From Chloroflexota bacterium (GTDB lineage Bacteria > Chloroflexota > Anaerolineae > Anaerolineales > UBA4823): DNA of 17,449 bases. Positions 1 through 7,686 of the stretch are shown here, piece by piece (within the stretch, counting starts at the first letter, position 1; each line of letters opens with the position of its first letter). The DNA is taken from the NCBI GenBank assembly GCA_017860725.1, contig JAGDMX010000018.1, positions 1-17,449 of the forward strand, in the 5' to 3' direction. The notes beneath the pieces are model-generated. The model was not told the origin of the DNA. It searched no databases and saw only the letters and a list, made by a program, of their open reading frames with translations. The translations under genes were made by a program, and so were the position numbers.

Positions 1-253
1 CCCGCTGGCCGATTTGCCATTGAGAGACCCCAGCTCCAAGAGCAGCAATTTCACCGGCACCATCCGCCCCCGGAATATGGGGATAAGACAGCTTGATTCC
101 CGGCCAACCATTGCGAACCCACAAGTCCAGGCGGTTAAGCGCGGCAACCGTTAACCGCACCAACACCTCACCGGGTCCCGGTTCCGGTATGGGCAGTTCA
201 TCATAGATCAGTACCTCCGGGCCGCCGTGAGCCGTTAAATAGACTGCTTTCAT
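1..253 (-). CDS. Zinc-type alcohol dehydrogenase / quinone oxidoreductase (MDR superfamily), N-terminal part; C-terminus outside window
   Basis: I translated this from the minus strand. It starts at ATG 253-251 and stays open to the left edge (84 residues). The protein begins MKAVYLTAHGGPEVL and continues through ELPIPEPGPGEVLVRLTVAALNR and an LDLWVRNGWP/HIPGADGAGEIAALG stretch. This is the classic GroES-like N-terminal domain of medium-chain dehydrogenases/reductases, which reduce quinones or enoyl/alkenal groups, or oxidise alcohols, with NAD(P)H. The Rossmann domain and any structural zinc cysteines lie outside the window, so the substrate cannot be given. The start codon lies 3 bp after the stop of the upstream acyl-CoA dehydrogenase, so the two are very probably one transcript, and this protein may act on a related acyl or aldehyde intermediate. 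Family assignment is firm; the specific reaction is unknown. Confidence 0.88.
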   Translation of the reverse strand, partial: MKAVYLTAHGGPEVLIYDELPIPEPGPGEVLVRLTVAALNRLDLWVRNGWPGIKLSYPHIPGADGAGEIAALGAGVSQWQIGQR

Positions 254-256
254 GTC

Positions 257-1426
257 TTACTTGAGTCCCGTCTCCCAGCGGGAGATGACAAGTCGCTGGA
301 TTTCGTTGGTTCCTTCATATATCTCGGTGATTTTGGCGTCGCGGAAGTAGCGTTCAATCGGCAGCTCTTTGCTGTAGCCCATCCCGGCGTGAATTTGCAC
401 GGCCGCATGAGTGACAAACATGGCAGTCTCTGAGGCGAACAGCTTCGCCATGGAAGCCTCCAGGGTGAAACGCTCGCCTGTCTTCTTGGAGCGCTCTTTG
501 GCCATCGCGGCGTTATAAACTAACAGCCGGGCGGCTTCGATGTGGGTCTTCATATCCGCCAGCTTAAAGCCAATCCCCTCAAATTCACCGATTTTTTGCC
601 CAAAGGCTTCCCGCTCGCGAGAAAACTGTAATGAAGCCTCATACGCAGCCTCGCTGATCCCTAATCCTTGGGCACCAATACCAACCCGTCCGGCATCCAG
701 CACCGTCATGGCAATCTTGAAACCCTCGCCTTCTTCACCCAGGCGATTTTCCACCGGCACCCGATAGTCCTCAAATAATATCTCACTGGTAGCGGAAGCC
801 CGAATGCCAAGTTTCGGTTCTTTTTTACCAACCGAGAAGCCGGGTTTGTCTGTCTCGATCAAAAAGGCGGTGATCCCTCGATGTTTTTTCTCGGGGGCGG
901 TCATGGTGAACAAAACGACGTAGTTTGCCACCGGCCCGCTGGTCACCCAGGATTTTCGTCCATTTATGATGTAAACATCGCCATCCCGCACAGCCCGGCT
1001 GCGCATTGTGCTGGCATCCGATCCAGACATGGGCTCAGTGAGCGAGTAAGCGCCAATCGCCTTTCCGGTTGCCACCGGTGTCAGGAATTTCACCTTCTGC
1101 GATTCTGTGCCAAATTTCAATAAGCCATACGAGTACAACGAGTTATTCACCGACATGATCGTGCCATGTGAGGCATCGGCTTTACAGATCTCTTCCAATG
1201 CCAGCACATAAGACAAGGTATCCATCCCGGCTCCACCGTATTCTTCAGGCACCTCGATGCCCATAAAGCCCATCTCGCCCATTTTTTTTACGGTTGGATA
1301 TGGAAATTCACCGGAGTCATCATATTCGGCTGCAATCGGTGCAATCTCATTCTGGGCGAAATCTCTCGCCGTCTGGCGGATCATTTCATGCTCTTCTGTG
1401 AGGGGGAACAAGAAGTTGCTGCTCAT
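257..1426 (-). CDS. Acyl-CoA dehydrogenase (short/branched-chain type)
   Basis: FAD enzyme that makes the alpha-beta double bond in acyl-CoA, the first step of beta-oxidation, and passes electrons to ETF. The 389-residue length is typical. N-terminal helical domain residues ~5-115 (LTEEHEMIRQTARDFAQ). Central beta domain carries YSLTEPMSGSDAS and WVTSGPVANYVVLF, the FAD/substrate loops. The C-terminal helical domain ends with EIYEGTNEIQR, whose Glu371 is the expected catalytic base at the position used by butyryl-/medium-chain enzymes. The open frame extends 10 codons further up (to 1456), but I chose ATG 1426 because a GGAGG Shine-Dalgarno lies 5 nt before it and the product then begins as family members do. 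It is the first gene of a two-gene run with the MDR oxidoreductase. Chain-length specificity cannot be told from the sequence alone. Confidence 0.95.
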   Translation of the reverse strand: MSSNFLFPLTEEHEMIRQTARDFAQNEIAPIAAEYDDSGEFPYPTVKKMGEMGFMGIEVPEEYGGAGMDTLSYVLALEEICKADASHGTIMSVNNSLYSYGLLKFGTESQKVKFLTPVATGKAIGAYSLTEPMSGSDASTMRSRAVRDGDVYIINGRKSWVTSGPVANYVVLFTMTAPEKKHRGITAFLIETDKPGFSVGKKEPKLGIRASATSEILFEDYRVPVENRLGEEGEGFKIAMTVLDAGRVGIGAQGLGISEAAYEASLQFSREREAFGQKIGEFEGIGFKLADMKTHIEAARLLVYNAAMAKERSKKTGERFTLEASMAKLFASETAMFVTHAAVQIHAGMGYSKELPIERYFRDAKITEIYEGTNEIQRLVISRWETGLK

Positions 1427-1470
1427 AATGTCCTCCATGCCTGTTACGCCGTTCACAAGGGGATGCCTAA

Positions 1471-1479
1471 ATTATAGCA
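1471..1479 (-). promoter_or_regulatory. Extended -10 promoter of the acyl-CoA dehydrogenase gene
   Basis: On the minus strand the sequence reads TGCTATAAT, a perfect extended -10 (TGnTATAAT). It would start transcription near 1464 and give a leader of about 38 nt with a good Shine-Dalgarno. No strong -35 is seen at 17 bp, which extended -10 promoters do not need. It is back-to-back with the promoter of the AlkD-like gene. Confidence 0.6.
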
Positions 1480-1508
1480 TGTTCGTCCGAATTCTCACAC
1501 AAATGCGC

Positions 1509-1536
1509 TTGACAGCCCAAAGAAGTGGGATATACT
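1509..1536 (+). promoter_or_regulatory. Sigma-70 promoter of the AlkD-like gene, with almost no leader
   Basis: TTGACA (1509-1514) and TATACT (1531-1536) are separated by 16 bp. The ATG is at 1547, only 10 nt after the -10 box, so transcription would begin within a few bases of the start codon. No Shine-Dalgarno precedes the ATG. Together these point to a leaderless or near-leaderless mRNA. Confidence 0.65.
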
Positions 1537-1546
1537 GGCGACCACA

Positions 1547-2236
1547 ATGATCAACAGCTCGGGATTCACAGAGATCATGACCAGGCTCCAGGCCGCCGCC
1601 GATCCGCAAGCAGTGGCCGGCATGGCCCGCTTTGGGATTAACTCACAGAATACTCTCGGTGTTTCGATTCCCGTCCTGCGCCAGATTGCAAAAGAGAGCG
1701 GTAAAAATCACTCCCTGGCCGGCGAGCTGTGGAGCTCGGGTATCCACGAAGCGCGCCTGTTGGCATCAATGATCGATGATCCCAAGCAGGTGACCGAGGC
1801 ACAAATGGAGGCCTGGGTTGGCGATTTTAATTCTTGGGATGTTTGCGATCAAGTATGCAGTAACCTGTTCGATAAAACTCCTTACGCCTGGGATAAAGCC
1901 GTACAGTGGAGCAGCAGACCAGAGGAGTTCGTGCGTAGAGCTGGATTCGTGTTGATGGCTGCCCTGGCGGTCCACGACAAACGCGCCAGCAATGAGCAAC
2001 TGGCAGCCTTTTTCCCGCTTATCGTCGCTCAATCGACCGACGAGCGCAACTTTGTCAAAAAAGCGGTCAACTGGGCATTACGCCAGATTGGCAAGCGCAA
2101 CCGCAGCTTGAATCGCTTGGCGATCGGGGTTGCAAGGCAAATCCAGGAGATCGACTCACGCACTGCCCGCTGGATTGCAGCCGATGCGCTGCGTGAGCTG
2201 ACCAGCGAAAAGATCCAGGCAAAACTTCCCGGATAG
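1547..2236 (+). CDS. DNA alkylation repair protein, AlkD-like HEAT-repeat glycosylase family
   Basis: 229-residue all-helical protein of the AlkD family (COG4912 type). These monofunctional glycosylases excise positively charged N3/N7-alkyl purines without base flipping. Residues NSWDVCD (95-101) supply a Trp and an Asp four apart (W97, D101), matching the spacing of the Trp109/Asp113 pair of Bacillus cereus AlkD. NFVKKAVNWALRQIGKRN (168-185) supplies the later Trp (W176) that corresponds to Trp187. ARWIAADALREL closes the last helical repeat. Start chosen at ATG 1547, just behind a TTGACA/TATACT promoter. The alpha/beta hydrolase gene follows 14 bp after the stop and is probably co-transcribed. 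I am confident of the family; activity on particular lesions is inferred. Confidence 0.9.
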   Translation: MINSSGFTEIMTRLQAAADPQAVAGMARFGINSQNTLGVSIPVLRQIAKESGKNHSLAGELWSSGIHEARLLASMIDDPKQVTEAQMEAWVGDFNSWDVCDQVCSNLFDKTPYAWDKAVQWSSRPEEFVRRAGFVLMAALAVHDKRASNEQLAAFFPLIVAQSTDERNFVKKAVNWALRQIGKRNRSLNRLAIGVARQIQEIDSRTARWIAADALRELTSEKIQAKLPG

Positions 2237-2250
2237 ATCCTTTCTACCCA

Positions 2251-3141
2251 ATGCCCTCCTCTTATCTTTACCTGAATGGAATCCGTGTACATTACCTGCA
2301 GTGGGAAACTCAGGGTGATGGCATACCGATTGTGTTGCTGCACGGATTGGCATCGAACGCTCGCATATGGGAGCTGGTCGCACCTCACCTGGTTGCACAG
2401 GGTTATTCGGTCTTCGCTCCCGATGCTCGCGGCCACGGGCTGACCGACAAGCCTGATGGCGATTACGGGTTCGATACCTACACCAAAGACCTGGCCGCTT
2501 TCGTCGAAGCCTGTCATCTCGATCGCCCGCTCCTGGTGGGGCATTCTTGGGGAGCGAATCGGGCGATTGACTTCGCCGCCAGGTTTTCGATCGGCCCGTT
2601 CTCCCCGCGCGGGATCGTGCTGGTAGATGGAGGCTTCGGGCAGCTTGACGAGCCAGGCGCGACCTGGGAAGACATCCGCCGTCGCCTGACACCACCTCGG
2701 CTGGCAGGCATGCCTCTGGAGATGTTCCTGGATATGATGAATAATCATCATCCCATATCGGCGAATGAAGAGATAAGGTCCATCGTCCTTGCCAATTTCG
2801 AGATCTATGAAGATGACACCACCGGCGTTGAGCTGATTACACCGCGTTTGACATTCGAGCACCACATGCAAATCGTAGCCGCCATGTGGGAATTTAAGAC
2901 TTTCGAGATTGCAGCACGCCTGCGATGCCCGGTCCTGGCAATCCCAGCCAGCCCGACTTCGCCGGGGACAGAAGCCGAGAGGCAATTCCTTTCATACAAA
3001 GAGCGCGGCCTGTCTCACATGCAGGAAATACTGCCCAATCTCCAGGTCCACTGGATGATCGAATCCATCCACGATATCCCATTACAGCACCCGCTGGAGC
3101 TGGCTGAACTGATTAGCGATTTTGCTCGCAAGGTCAAGTAG
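2251..3141 (+). CDS. Alpha/beta-fold hydrolase
   Basis: 296-residue serine hydrolase of the alpha/beta fold. Residues 28-33 hold the VLLHG oxyanion loop, 56-62 the APDARGHG turn and 96-101 the nucleophile elbow GHSWG with Ser99. His274 in ESIHDIPLQHP sits where the catalytic histidine belongs. A lid region spans roughly 130-200 and contains no transmembrane segment, and there is no signal peptide, so the enzyme should be cytoplasmic. The family includes esterases, lipases, haloalkane dehalogenases and C-C hydrolases, and nothing here separates them. The gene begins 14 bp after the AlkD-like stop and shares its promoter; a functional link to DNA repair is not obvious. Confidence 0.9.
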   Translation: MPSSYLYLNGIRVHYLQWETQGDGIPIVLLHGLASNARIWELVAPHLVAQGYSVFAPDARGHGLTDKPDGDYGFDTYTKDLAAFVEACHLDRPLLVGHSWGANRAIDFAARFSIGPFSPRGIVLVDGGFGQLDEPGATWEDIRRRLTPPRLAGMPLEMFLDMMNNHHPISANEEIRSIVLANFEIYEDDTTGVELITPRLTFEHHMQIVAAMWEFKTFEIAARLRCPVLAIPASPTSPGTEAERQFLSYKERGLSHMQEILPNLQVHWMIESIHDIPLQHPLELAELISDFARKVK

Positions 3142-3191
3142 GGTGGCTTGACCCCGAAAAGGGAAATCAACTCCTTGATAGGCATCTATGT

Positions 3192-3209
3192 CCGCCATCT
3201 ATCTGGCGG
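3192..3209 (+). terminator. Short GC-rich hairpin after the hydrolase gene, possible transcript end
   Basis: CCGCCA, a 6-nt loop and TGGCGG form a perfect 6-bp stem in the 125-bp gap between the hydrolase and the GNAT gene. No run of T follows on either strand, so this is at best a weak or Rho-assisted end. It could be chance. Confidence 0.2.
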
Positions 3210-3266
3210 CAGGTGGCAGGCATGGCCCCCCTTCGGAGACATACTGCCCTTCTTACGGACTGATAT

Positions 3267-3710
3267 ATGGAAGAATACGATCTCAACCCTGCCATGGAAA
3301 TCGATTTTCCCGCCATCCGGGAGTTAATCCACTCGGTGCAGATCAACCCGACCGGATTGGATTGGCGCCGGTTTTGGGTTGCGAGAACTAAGAATGGCAG
3401 CATCATCGGCTGCGGGCAAGTCAAGCCACACGGAGACGAAATCCTGGAGCTGGCCTCCATTGCCGTCGTACCTGCCTGGCGCCAGCAAGGCGTTGCCAGT
3501 GCCATTATCTGGCAATTGTTAGCAATCTACCCAGGAACGCTGTATTTGACCTGCCGATCGAGTTTAGGGAAGTTCTACCGGCGCTTTGGCTTCGAAGTGG
3601 TGACAACGGATGAGATGCCGCCTTATTTCAGGCGCATCAGCCGTTTGATGAACGTGGTGATGAAGGTTGGCTTGGCCGGCGAGAGCCTGCTGGTTATGAA
3701 GCGGAATTAG
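3267..3710 (+). CDS. GNAT-family N-acetyltransferase
   Basis: 147-residue single-domain GNAT protein that would transfer an acetyl group from acetyl-CoA to an amine. It shows the usual order: N-terminal beta strand and helix (MEIDFPAIRELI), then LELASIAVVPAWRQQGVASAIIWQL (residues ~57-82), where the Q/R-x-x-G-x-A/G pyrophosphate loop reads RQQGVA. It ends with LGKFYRRFGFEVV, the typical Tyr/Phe-rich end of the fold. A stop codon lies directly upstream in frame, so ATG 3267 is the earliest start; no clear Shine-Dalgarno is visible. Its last 17 bp overlap the end of the convergent GMC oxidoreductase gene. Substrate unknown. Confidence 0.85.
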   Translation: MEEYDLNPAMEIDFPAIRELIHSVQINPTGLDWRRFWVARTKNGSIIGCGQVKPHGDEILELASIAVVPAWRQQGVASAIIWQLLAIYPGTLYLTCRSSLGKFYRRFGFEVVTTDEMPPYFRRISRLMNVVMKVGLAGESLLVMKRN

Positions 3711-5331
3711 TAGCTTTCGATGAGATTCCGCTCATTGCATATTCCGCCAGGGCTGTAATCGTCAGGCTGGGGTTGACGCCCGGATTAGCCGGAACGATCG
3801 AGCCATCGACGACGTACAGTCCAGGGTAGTTGTGGATTTGGCAATCCAGGCCGACCACCCCATCCTGGTCCGATAATCCAATCGGCGTTCCACCCAAGAT
3901 ATGGGCGGTCATGGGGATATTCAACAGGCTTTCCGTGATCGATCCGGAAGGGATGCCCTTGATCCTGGAAGCAAAATCTCGGGTGATTTCATGACCGATA
4001 TCAATATGGGTCGGGATGTGGCAGTCCGGGTCGGGTTTAGAAACCAGGTTCCTGCGGAATAAAGTGAACACATCCTGTTTGCAATCCATGCTAAGGCGGT
4101 TGTCGGCGGTTTGCATCACCAACAGGATGGTCGTGCGTTGCGCCCAACCCGGTAGGAGATGCGTGCGCGCAAAGTCTCCCAGGTGCATCAGAATGTGACC
4201 GACCGAGACGAAAAATCGCTTGAGGGTGCTGCCTTCATGCTCGATGAGCGGGCCGGCCAGCAAGCGCATTAAGGACGACCCGACAGGGTAGCGGACCGGC
4301 TCTATCCGGGTGACTGTATCAGCCTGGAAAATCGAGGTGATGGCGATACCTTCCGAGTAATTGACCTTGTTTTCTCTGCTGGTCACCCCCAGCAATGATT
4401 CACTGTTGGTTCGCACCATCGCCCCTAACCGGCTGGATATCTTCGGCAGCGAGCCGGTCAGGTCTCGGCAGCGGAAGAGCAAGCGTTGTGTTCCTAAGGA
4501 ACCTCCTGAGAAAACCACATTACGCGCTCGCACCCGTCTCTCCGGTTTGAAAATCCAGGATGTGGCACTGCGAAAGACAACTTCGTAGCGTGCCCCATCC
4601 GGCTGACCTTCCGGGAGGGGACGTATATCGCGCACTTCACATTCTGACCAAACCTTGGCGCCCCACTTTTCGGCAAAATAAAGGTAGTTCTTGACTAAAG
4701 AGTTCTTGGCATTGTGGCGGCAGCCCACCATACATCCTCCACAATGAATGCAAGCAGCACGCGCCGGGCCTTCGCCACCAAAGTAAGGATCAGGGACTTC
4801 TTTACCCTGCTGATCTGGCTCTCCAAAATATGCGCCGACTGTAGTGGGGCGGAATGTGAGCTCCGCCCCCAGTTCACGTGCGATATCTTGAAGGAGGTAG
4901 TCTGCCGGCCACAAGCATGGATTCCGGGTGACACCCAGCATGCGCTTGGCCGTATCAAAATGCGGCTGCAGAATTGATTTCCAATCCGCCAGGTGTTTCC
5001 AGGCCTTGGCCTCAAAGAGCTCGTCAGTCGGCTGTTCCAGCACCATCGCGTAACCCAGGCTGCCACCCCCGACTCCACTGCCGTGCAGCACAAATACATC
5101 CTTGAAAGGACTGATCTGTAAAATACCAAAACAACGCAACCCCGGAAGCCAAATGTATTTAAAAACATTCCAGGATGTCTTTGGGAAATCCTTGTCCTCG
5201 AAGCGTTTCCCGCGTTCCAGCACCACTACCGAGTAACCTTTCTCGGTCAGGCGCATGGCGGATACACTGCCGCCGAAGCCCGAGCCAATCACCACGTAAT
5301 CAAAGAACTGCTGGGTGTTTGTTTTCTCCAT
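3694..5331 (-). CDS. GMC-family FAD oxidoreductase, cholesterol-oxidase-like, with a four-cysteine insert
   Basis: 545-residue flavoprotein. The N-terminal ADP-binding motif VIGSGFGGS (residues 14-22) and VLERG (38-42) bind FAD. HGSGVGGGSL (83-92) is the second GMC contact. THE C-terminal half has AHILGG and then VVDGSIVPANPGVNPSLTI (about 507-525), which holds the His/Asn active-site region of cholesterol-oxidase-like enzymes. Residues 194-204 read CIHCGGCMVGC, a CX2CX2CX3C cluster resembling a ferredoxin ligand set, followed by RHNAKNSLVKNYLYFAEK. No signal peptide or Tat motif is seen, so it is likely cytoplasmic or membrane-peripheral. A GAGG Shine-Dalgarno lies 8 nt before the ATG. The substrate may be a sterol, other alcohol or lipid; calling it cholesterol oxidase would overstate the evidence. 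Confidence 0.88.
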   Translation of the reverse strand: MEKTNTQQFFDYVVIGSGFGGSVSAMRLTEKGYSVVVLERGKRFEDKDFPKTSWNVFKYIWLPGLRCFGILQISPFKDVFVLHGSGVGGGSLGYAMVLEQPTDELFEAKAWKHLADWKSILQPHFDTAKRMLGVTRNPCLWPADYLLQDIARELGAELTFRPTTVGAYFGEPDQQGKEVPDPYFGGEGPARAACIHCGGCMVGCRHNAKNSLVKNYLYFAEKWGAKVWSECEVRDIRPLPEGQPDGARYEVVFRSATSWIFKPERRVRARNVVFSGGSLGTQRLLFRCRDLTGSLPKISSRLGAMVRTNSESLLGVTSRENKVNYSEGIAITSIFQADTVTRIEPVRYPVGSSLMRLLAGPLIEHEGSTLKRFFVSVGHILMHLGDFARTHLLPGWAQRTTILLVMQTADNRLSMDCKQDVFTLFRRNLVSKPDPDCHIPTHIDIGHEITRDFASRIKGIPSGSITESLLNIPMTAHILGGTPIGLSDQDGVVGLDCQIHNYPGLYVVDGSIVPANPGVNPSLTITALAEYAMSGISSKATNSAS

Positions 5332-5402
5332 GAGTAGCCTCTACTCGTTGCCGTTCTCCAGGATTTACCCGGTCGCCAGGATGATACCTATAAGATGATC
5401 CA

Positions 5403-5408
5403 ATTATA
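5403..5408 (-). promoter_or_regulatory. Possible -10 box of the GMC oxidoreductase promoter
   Basis: The minus strand reads TATAAT here, 72 bp before the GMC start. No good -35 is present at 16-19 bp. The upstream stretch 5419-5433 reads TGAC-N7-GTCA, an inverted repeat that overlaps where the -35 would be and might be an activator or repressor site. The rest of the 236-bp gap (5332-5567) holds two 5-bp-stem hairpins and no gene. Confidence 0.35.
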
Positions 5409-5509
5409 CCGAATGTTATGACATCCCGCGTCATTTTCAATATCTCATCCCCCTCCAATGTGTCGGTGGTTCTATCTCCCCATTTGGAGGACAATCCTCT
5501 GATGTAGCT

Positions 5510-5524
5510 CCGCGAATCCCGCGG
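5510..5524 (-). terminator. Weak hairpin downstream of the 3-hydroxybutyryl-CoA dehydrogenase gene
   Basis: CCGCG and CGCGG arms with a 5-nt loop lie 44 bp past the stop of the minus-strand gene. There is no U-tract on that strand, so an intrinsic terminator is doubtful. It marks a possible end of the HIT-thiolase-dehydrogenase transcript. Confidence 0.2.
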
Positions 5525-5567
5525 CTTTACGTGACTGATCTATTCAGGGCACTAACCGCACAGACCT

Positions 5568-6416
5568 TCAAGAGTACTCGTAGAATCCCCTCCCGCTCTT
5601 GCGCCCCAGGTGACCGGCATCAACCATCTTACGCAGCAAGTAGGCGGGGCGATACTTATCCTCACCCAGGTCACGCTGCAATACCTCCATGACAGATAGA
5701 ACGACATCCAGCCCGATCAAATCGCACAATGCCAGAGGCCCCATGGGGTGGTTCATACCCAATTTCATAACCGTATCGATGGCCTGCGGGGTACCAATCC
5801 CCTCCTGTAAGGCAAATATCGCTTCGTTGATCATAGGGCACAGGATACGGTTGGAGATAAATCCGGGGGCATCGCGGGCTTCCACCGGTTCTTTGCCCAT
5901 CCGGCGGCACACTTCCAGCGTGGTCGTGGTTGTTTGATCGGAGGTGGACAGGCCACGGATGACCTCCACCAGCTTCATGAGCGGCACCGGGTTCATAAAA
6001 TGCATCCCGATCACCAGCTCCGGTCTTTGTGTCGCCGCGGCAATGCGGGTGATGCTGATCGATGAAGTATTCGAAGCCAGGATGACCCCCGGGCGGGCGA
6101 GCCAATCTAATTTTTCAAAGATATCCAGCTTGAACTCCAGCTTTTCCGAGGCAGCCTCGATGACCAGATCAGCCGGGATTACCTCATCGAGCTGATTAGT
6201 CGTCGTAATCTGCATGGCTGCATTGACCTGCTCATCGGTCAGCACGCCTTTTGACGCCAGCTTCTCCACCGATTTTGCAATGGTTGACTGGGCTTTTTCC
6301 AACTGTTCCGGGGCGATATCCATCAGAGTAACCTGGTAACCGGAAGTGGCAGCCGTCTGGGCGATGCCGCTACCCATCGTACCCGCTCCGACGACAAATA
6401 TATGGCGAATATCCAT
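5568..6416 (-). CDS. hbd: 3-hydroxybutyryl-CoA dehydrogenase (3-hydroxyacyl-CoA dehydrogenase)
   Basis: 282-residue NAD(P)-dependent enzyme that interconverts 3-hydroxyacyl-CoA and 3-ketoacyl-CoA. The N-terminal Rossmann motif is GAGTMGSGIAQ (10-20). The catalytic residues are visible: Ser118 in SNTSS, His139 in GMHFMNPVP and Glu151 in KLVEVI, followed by SNRILCPMINEA with the conserved Asn. The C-terminal helical domain carries LGMNHPMGPLALCDLIGLD, standard for this family, and the length matches the stand-alone Hbd/PaaH type rather than the large fused FadB type. A GGGAGG Shine-Dalgarno lies 7 nt before the ATG. It begins 22 bp after the thiolase stop, and the pair would work in sequence in fatty acid, butyrate or poly-hydroxybutyrate metabolism. 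Confidence 0.95.
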   Translation of the reverse strand: MDIRHIFVVGAGTMGSGIAQTAATSGYQVTLMDIAPEQLEKAQSTIAKSVEKLASKGVLTDEQVNAAMQITTTNQLDEVIPADLVIEAASEKLEFKLDIFEKLDWLARPGVILASNTSSISITRIAAATQRPELVIGMHFMNPVPLMKLVEVIRGLSTSDQTTTTTLEVCRRMGKEPVEARDAPGFISNRILCPMINEAIFALQEGIGTPQAIDTVMKLGMNHPMGPLALCDLIGLDVVLSVMEVLQRDLGEDKYRPAYLLRKMVDAGHLGRKSGRGFYEYS

Positions 6417-6438
6417 CTTTTACCTCCCGCTAGTTAAG

Positions 6439-7653
6439 CTATTGCGGCTCGATCTCGACGGCAATCGCTACCGCTTCTGCCCCGCCCAGGCATAAAGAAG
6501 CAATGCCACGCCGCAGATTACGGTCAATCAAGGCATGAATCAATGTCGTTACGATACGCGCCCCGCTGGCACCAATCGGGTGACCCAGGGCGATGGCACC
6601 GCCATTGACATTTACTTTGTCCCAATCCCAACCAATCCCGGCCATTGCGTATCCATTGGCCAGCACCTGAGCTGCAAAAGCCTCATTCAGCTCGATTAGA
6701 TCAACCTCTGCGAGCGTCCATCCCGCGCGCTTTAACAGGCGTGGGATCGCATGCGCCGGAGCATCAAACAGGTATTTCGGTTCGACAGCCGATTGGGCAT
6801 AACTCACAATTTTTGCCAGCGGCTTGATCCCCAGGGACTGCGCTTTGGTCCGGCTGGCGACTACCAGAGCAGCAGCCCCATCGTTCAGGCTGGGGGCATT
6901 ACCAGCGGTCACTCCTCCGTCTTTCTGGAAGGCGGGCTTGAGCTTCGCCAGTGCTTCCAGCGAAGTGTCTCGCCGAGGGCATTCGTCTGTGCTAAAGATC
7001 GTCACTTCGCCTTTGCGACCAGGCACTGGTACAGGAATGATCTCGGCATTGAACCTGCCGCTGTCCATGGCGGCAACCGCCTTCTGGTGACTGTGCAGGG
7101 CATACTCATCCATCGCCTGCCGGGTCACCTCGTACTCGGTGGCGATAAATTCTGCGGCGTTTCCCATCCCCCAGTTCTCGAAGGGATCCCAGAGGCCATC
7201 GTGCAACAGTGCATCGGTAAGCTGTGCGTGCCCATAACGCAGCGAGCCGGTACGTCCATCCACCAGGTAAGGCGCGCGGCTCATGCTCTCCATCCCACCG
7301 GCGACCAACAACTCGTCATCACCAGCCCGGATAGCCTGGGCAGCCAGGATGATCGATTTCATCCCAGACCCGCATACTTTATTGACCGTCGTCGCCCCTA
7401 CACTGGCGGGCAAACCCGCATAGATACCTGCCTGGCGTGCTGGGGCCTGACCTTCGCCAGCAGTGACGACATTGCCCATCAGAATTTCATCGATCTGGGA
7501 TGTATCCTGAATACCGGAGCGCTCAACTGCGGCTTTAATGACAACTGCCCCCAGTTGGGGGGCAGCTATCCCGCTCAAGGCACCCAGGAAACGACCAATT
7601 GGTGTGCGAACGGCGCTCAAAATGACTGGGGAGTTATCTTGCTCGTGTGCCAT
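6439..7653 (-). CDS. Acetyl-CoA acetyltransferase (thiolase)
   Basis: 404-residue thiolase that condenses two acetyl-CoA into acetoacetyl-CoA or cleaves 3-ketoacyl-CoA. The three active-site motifs are present: VNKVCGSGMKS with the acyl-accepting Cys94, NGGAIALGHPIGASGARI with His358, and SLCLGG with the second cysteine Cys388. The last motif is slightly unusual: after CLGG it reads AEA where most thiolases have a GxG. I chose ATG 7653 rather than the upstream in-frame start at 7683 because AAGGAG lies 7 nt before it and the product starts directly before PVILSAVRTPIGRF, as is normal. It sits between the HIT gene (33 bp upstream) and the hydroxybutyryl-CoA dehydrogenase gene (22 bp downstream), so probably one operon. 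Confidence 0.95.
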   Translation of the reverse strand: MAHEQDNSPVILSAVRTPIGRFLGALSGIAAPQLGAVVIKAAVERSGIQDTSQIDEILMGNVVTAGEGQAPARQAGIYAGLPASVGATTVNKVCGSGMKSIILAAQAIRAGDDELLVAGGMESMSRAPYLVDGRTGSLRYGHAQLTDALLHDGLWDPFENWGMGNAAEFIATEYEVTRQAMDEYALHSHQKAVAAMDSGRFNAEIIPVPVPGRKGEVTIFSTDECPRRDTSLEALAKLKPAFQKDGGVTAGNAPSLNDGAAALVVASRTKAQSLGIKPLAKIVSYAQSAVEPKYLFDAPAHAIPRLLKRAGWTLAEVDLIELNEAFAAQVLANGYAMAGIGWDWDKVNVNGGAIALGHPIGASGARIVTTLIHALIDRNLRRGIASLCLGGAEAVAIAVEIEPQ

Positions 7654-7686
7654 TGTCAGTCTCCTTTGAATTATTGATCCCAAGTA

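Noticed and set aside
2029..2985. 318-codon minus-strand open frame opposite the AlkD-like and hydrolase genes
   Set aside because: It overlaps two well-supported genes, has no recognisable domain, and its composition (many Arg, Cys, Ser, Gln) is that of an antisense shadow.
5419..5433. TGAC-N7-GTCA inverted repeat upstream of the GMC gene as a confirmed operator
   Set aside because: Only 4-bp arms and no known regulator match; kept as a remark within the promoter entry rather than as a site.
5476..5500. GAGGA/TCCTC small hairpin in the GMC-Hbd gap as a terminator
   Set aside because: 5-bp stem with no T-tract on either strand; expected by chance.
6751..7677. 308-codon plus-strand open frame opposite the thiolase gene
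   Set aside because: Fully antisense to a thiolase with all catalytic motifs; no family resemblance and no Shine-Dalgarno. Long antisense frames are common in GC-rich genes.
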